Origin: Campylobacterota bacterium
Lineage (GTDB): Bacteria > Campylobacterota > Campylobacteria > Campylobacterales > Sulfurovaceae
Direction of reading: 5' to 3'
Assembly: GCA_022600655.1 (NCBI GenBank)
Contig: JAHZJZ010000110.1
Coordinates: forward strand, 1 to 7,733
DNA length: 7,733 bases
Below the pieces are notes generated by a model that saw only the letters and a list, made by a program, of their open reading frames with translations, searched no databases and had not been told where the DNA came from. Position numbers and translations under genes: made by a program. Positions 6,452 through 7,733 of this stretch are shown piece after piece (the first letter of the stretch is position 1; every line of letters begins with the position of its first letter).

Positions 6452-7107
6452 TCAGGTCTCTTATCATCAGGGAGCTTGGAGAGGTCTGCCTCATCAAACA
6501 GCTCTACTTTTGGAATTAAAATCGCAATCAGTGTCACTGTAATACCAAAAATCAGTACCGTTAACTCCTCATTGCCTTTAAAAAGTTCAGGTAGTATCGT
6601 TGTACCTAAACTCTCACCCATCAGTGGCTTAAAGAAGTCATCATAGTAAAGCGTAAAGACCAATCCACCAAAAAGACCACCAATCGCTCCAATAAGAACA
6701 TCCATACGACCCTCAGCAATCGAGATAGGACCAGTCCCTGGGCATTTTCCTAAAATAGCCATAGAGATACCAAAGAGTATACCACCGATAATAAGCCCTT
6801 GTAAAATAATCGGCTTTACATGATAGTTTGCTCCACCAGCCTCTATCATAAAGTAGAGTCCTATACTCGTAAGCCCTACAGCTAAAAAGAGCATCTTTGG
6901 GATGATGGTATCTTTGAGCATCGAAAAACCTGCGATTTTTTCAAACTTATCCACACGAGTATATTGAATAATTCCACCAAATATCACCCCAATAAGAAAA
7001 ACCAATGCCACCGAACCATGGTCTTGAGCAATAACACTCTCTACCATACCGATGAGTTTATCACCTATACTGTTGGTCTCTTCATTTATAAATACTATAT
7101 CTGCCAC
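6442..7107 (-). CDS. YeeE/YedE-type sulfur-compound permease, second subunit (DUF6691-like half)
   Basis: This 221-residue integral membrane protein has hydrophobic segments at about 32-48, 70-88, 98-120, 133-153 and 182-198. The hallmark GKCPGTG (residues 120-126), followed by AEGRMDVLIGAIGGLFGG, is the conserved Cys motif of the second half of YeeE/YedE (TsuA-like) transporters. In full-length relatives, cysteines in the pore relay thiosulfate or related reduced sulfur species into the cytoplasm; Cys122 would be one here. The start is GTG, overlapping the previous gene's TAG by one base (TAGTG), with AAAGGCG upstream, so the two halves are translated as a unit. The tail (residues 200-221) is hydrophilic and cytoplasmic or periplasmic. 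The substrate is inferred from the family and not visible in the sequence. Confidence 0.85.
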   Translation of the reverse strand: MADIVFINEETNSIGDKLIGMVESVIAQDHGSVALVFLIGVIFGGIIQYTRVDKFEKIAGFSMLKDTIIPKMLFLAVGLTSIGLYFMIEAGGANYHVKPIILQGLIIGGILFGISMAILGKCPGTGPISIAEGRMDVLIGAIGGLFGGLVFTLYYDDFFKPLMGESLGTTILPELFKGNEELTVLIFGITVTLIAILIPKVELFDEADLSKLPDDKRPDRQ

Positions 7108-7613
7108 TACTTCGCCTTTGTATTGTAGAAAAGTCTACCTGTAATAACCAAAGTGACCATCACCACTCCACCAAATATCATCGCCGAGATAGCCAACTGG
7201 CTCATACCTGACATAAAGTGACCAGAGGTACATCCACCAGCCAATCTTGCTCCAATAATCATAATAAATCCAGAGAAGAAGCTCCAAAGAAGTCTTGAGA
7301 TAACCGAACTGTTTTTATACTTTTCCCAAGCTGTAGGAATGAGTGAAAATCTAAAACTTTTGGTAATAAACACAGAGGTAATAAACCCACCAAACAACGC
7401 ACCAAAAAGCATCACTCCTTCCCAAGAACCAGAGGCTTCTATCTCTTTAAGATAGCTATACTTTTCAGGATCAAGGTCAAAAATAAGCCCTGCGAAGTAA
7501 GGGACATAAGTAGAAGCACCAATAGAACGGTCGGCTCCATATATTGAGAACGTAAGAAGTAGAAGTCCAGACATCAAAATGCCACCCATCCACCATGGTA
7601 ATCTATTTGCCAT
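7107..7613 (-). CDS. YeeE/YedE-type sulfur-compound permease, first subunit (PF04143-like half)
   Basis: This 168-residue membrane protein has hydrophobic segments at about 9-26, 66-86, 106-124 and 136-160. ARLAGGCTSGH (residues 122-132) is the diagnostic first-half motif of the YeeE/YedE sulfur-transport family, with the presumed relay cysteine Cys128. The N-terminal GADRSIGASTYVPYFAG (26-42) corresponds to the family's conserved G-x-S-T entry region. At about 170 residues it is half of a full-length YeeE/YedE. Together with the overlapping downstream gene it makes the two-gene (PmpAB-like) form often found beside sulfide or sulfane-sulfur genes. It probably lies in the inner membrane and takes up a reduced sulfur anion. 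The ATG follows AAAGG by about 9 nt. Confidence 0.87.
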   Translation of the reverse strand: MANRLPWWMGGILMSGLLLLTFSIYGADRSIGASTYVPYFAGLIFDLDPEKYSYLKEIEASGSWEGVMLFGALFGGFITSVFITKSFRFSLIPTAWEKYKNSSVISRLLWSFFSGFIMIIGARLAGGCTSGHFMSGMSQLAISAMIFGGVVMVTLVITGRLFYNTKAK

Positions 7614-7639
7614 AGTTATAACCTTTATAATTTTTTGTG

Positions 7640-7662
7640 ATTATAACAGATTTATATAAATA
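7640..7662 (-). promoter_or_regulatory. Extended -10 promoter of the permease operon
   Basis: On the minus strand TGTTATAAT contains a perfect TATAAT (complement of 7640-7645) with the TGn extension, 26 nt before the first permease ATG. Upstream there is only a poor -35 (TTGCTT, about 16 nt away) in very AT-rich DNA. That is normal for Campylobacterota promoters, which rely on the -10 and T-rich tracts. Confidence 0.65.
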
Positions 7663-7703
7663 AGCAAAATTTATTTACTTTATAAGATTAAGCATTTTTG
7701 GTT

Positions 7704-7733
7704 ATGATTTCAGCAAATGATTTAGGAGTACAG
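7704..7733 (+). CDS. Start of a divergent gene, possibly an ABC-F-type ATPase (3' truncated by window edge)
   Basis: An ATG at 7704 opens a frame that runs to the window end, MISANDLGVQ. The first residues resemble the beginning of ABC-F ATPases (MIxxxNLxxxFG), where an ATP-binding domain starts almost at the N-terminus. Upstream, TATAAG (7681-7686) could serve as a -10, but the ribosome site is poor. Ten residues are too few for a firm family call. Confidence 0.35.
   Translation, partial: MISANDLGVQ

Noticed and set aside
4298..6646. Plus-strand open frames at 4298-4480, 5754-5945 and 6434-6646
   Set aside because: They lie opposite the GTPase, DUF2868 and permease genes, and their compositions are those of antisense shadows.

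Overview
The window is AT-rich with compact, mostly co-oriented genes. Its gene content points to a sulfur-metabolising member of the Campylobacterota (Sulfurimonas/Sulfurovum/Arcobacter-like). The supporting clues are AT-biased codons, a split YeeE/YedE sulfur-permease pair, lipoproteins with Asp/Asn-rich calcium-type loops, and a DUF2868-DUF3482 gene pair. The genus is an inference from style and content; no marker gene is present.

Left part (1-3571, accessory in character): two tandem plus-strand genes for surface lipoprotein-like proteins. The first is cut by the window's left edge and ends in a DUF1566 (Lcl C-terminal) domain. The second (2094-3512) is complete, with a lipobox and a KNH/PF10342-like C-terminal domain. 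They share a block of about 290 bp at roughly 96% identity (the first 124 bp identical). After it they diverge abruptly, into weakly similar middle domains and unrelated C-terminal domains. Downstream of the first gene lies an orphan 3' scrap of a further DUF1566 gene. A minus-strand toxin-antitoxin pair (ribbon-helix-helix antitoxin, MazF/PemK-type RNase) sits between the two lipoprotein genes. Each lipoprotein gene is followed by nearly the same hairpin (AGGAGGTT stem).

Right part (3586-7613, all minus strand, conserved in character): reading leftward, a two-gene YeeE/YedE-type sulfur-compound permease (7613-6442), then a DUF2868 membrane protein overlapping a DUF3482 GTPase (6394-3586). 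The permease genes overlap by 1 nt (TAGTG) and the DUF2868/DUF3482 genes by 8 nt (ATGCATAA), so each pair is probably translationally coupled. A candidate promoter lies in the 47-bp gap between the two pairs. The extreme right end holds the first 10 codons of a divergent plus-strand gene.

How they work together: the permease pair probably imports a reduced sulfur species. DUF2868 and DUF3482 probably form one membrane-associated GTPase unit of unknown role. The lipoprotein array looks like a locus that reuses a fixed N-terminal module and varies the exposed C-terminus. No gap between genes exceeds 300 bases. No tRNA, rRNA, CRISPR array or transposase was seen.
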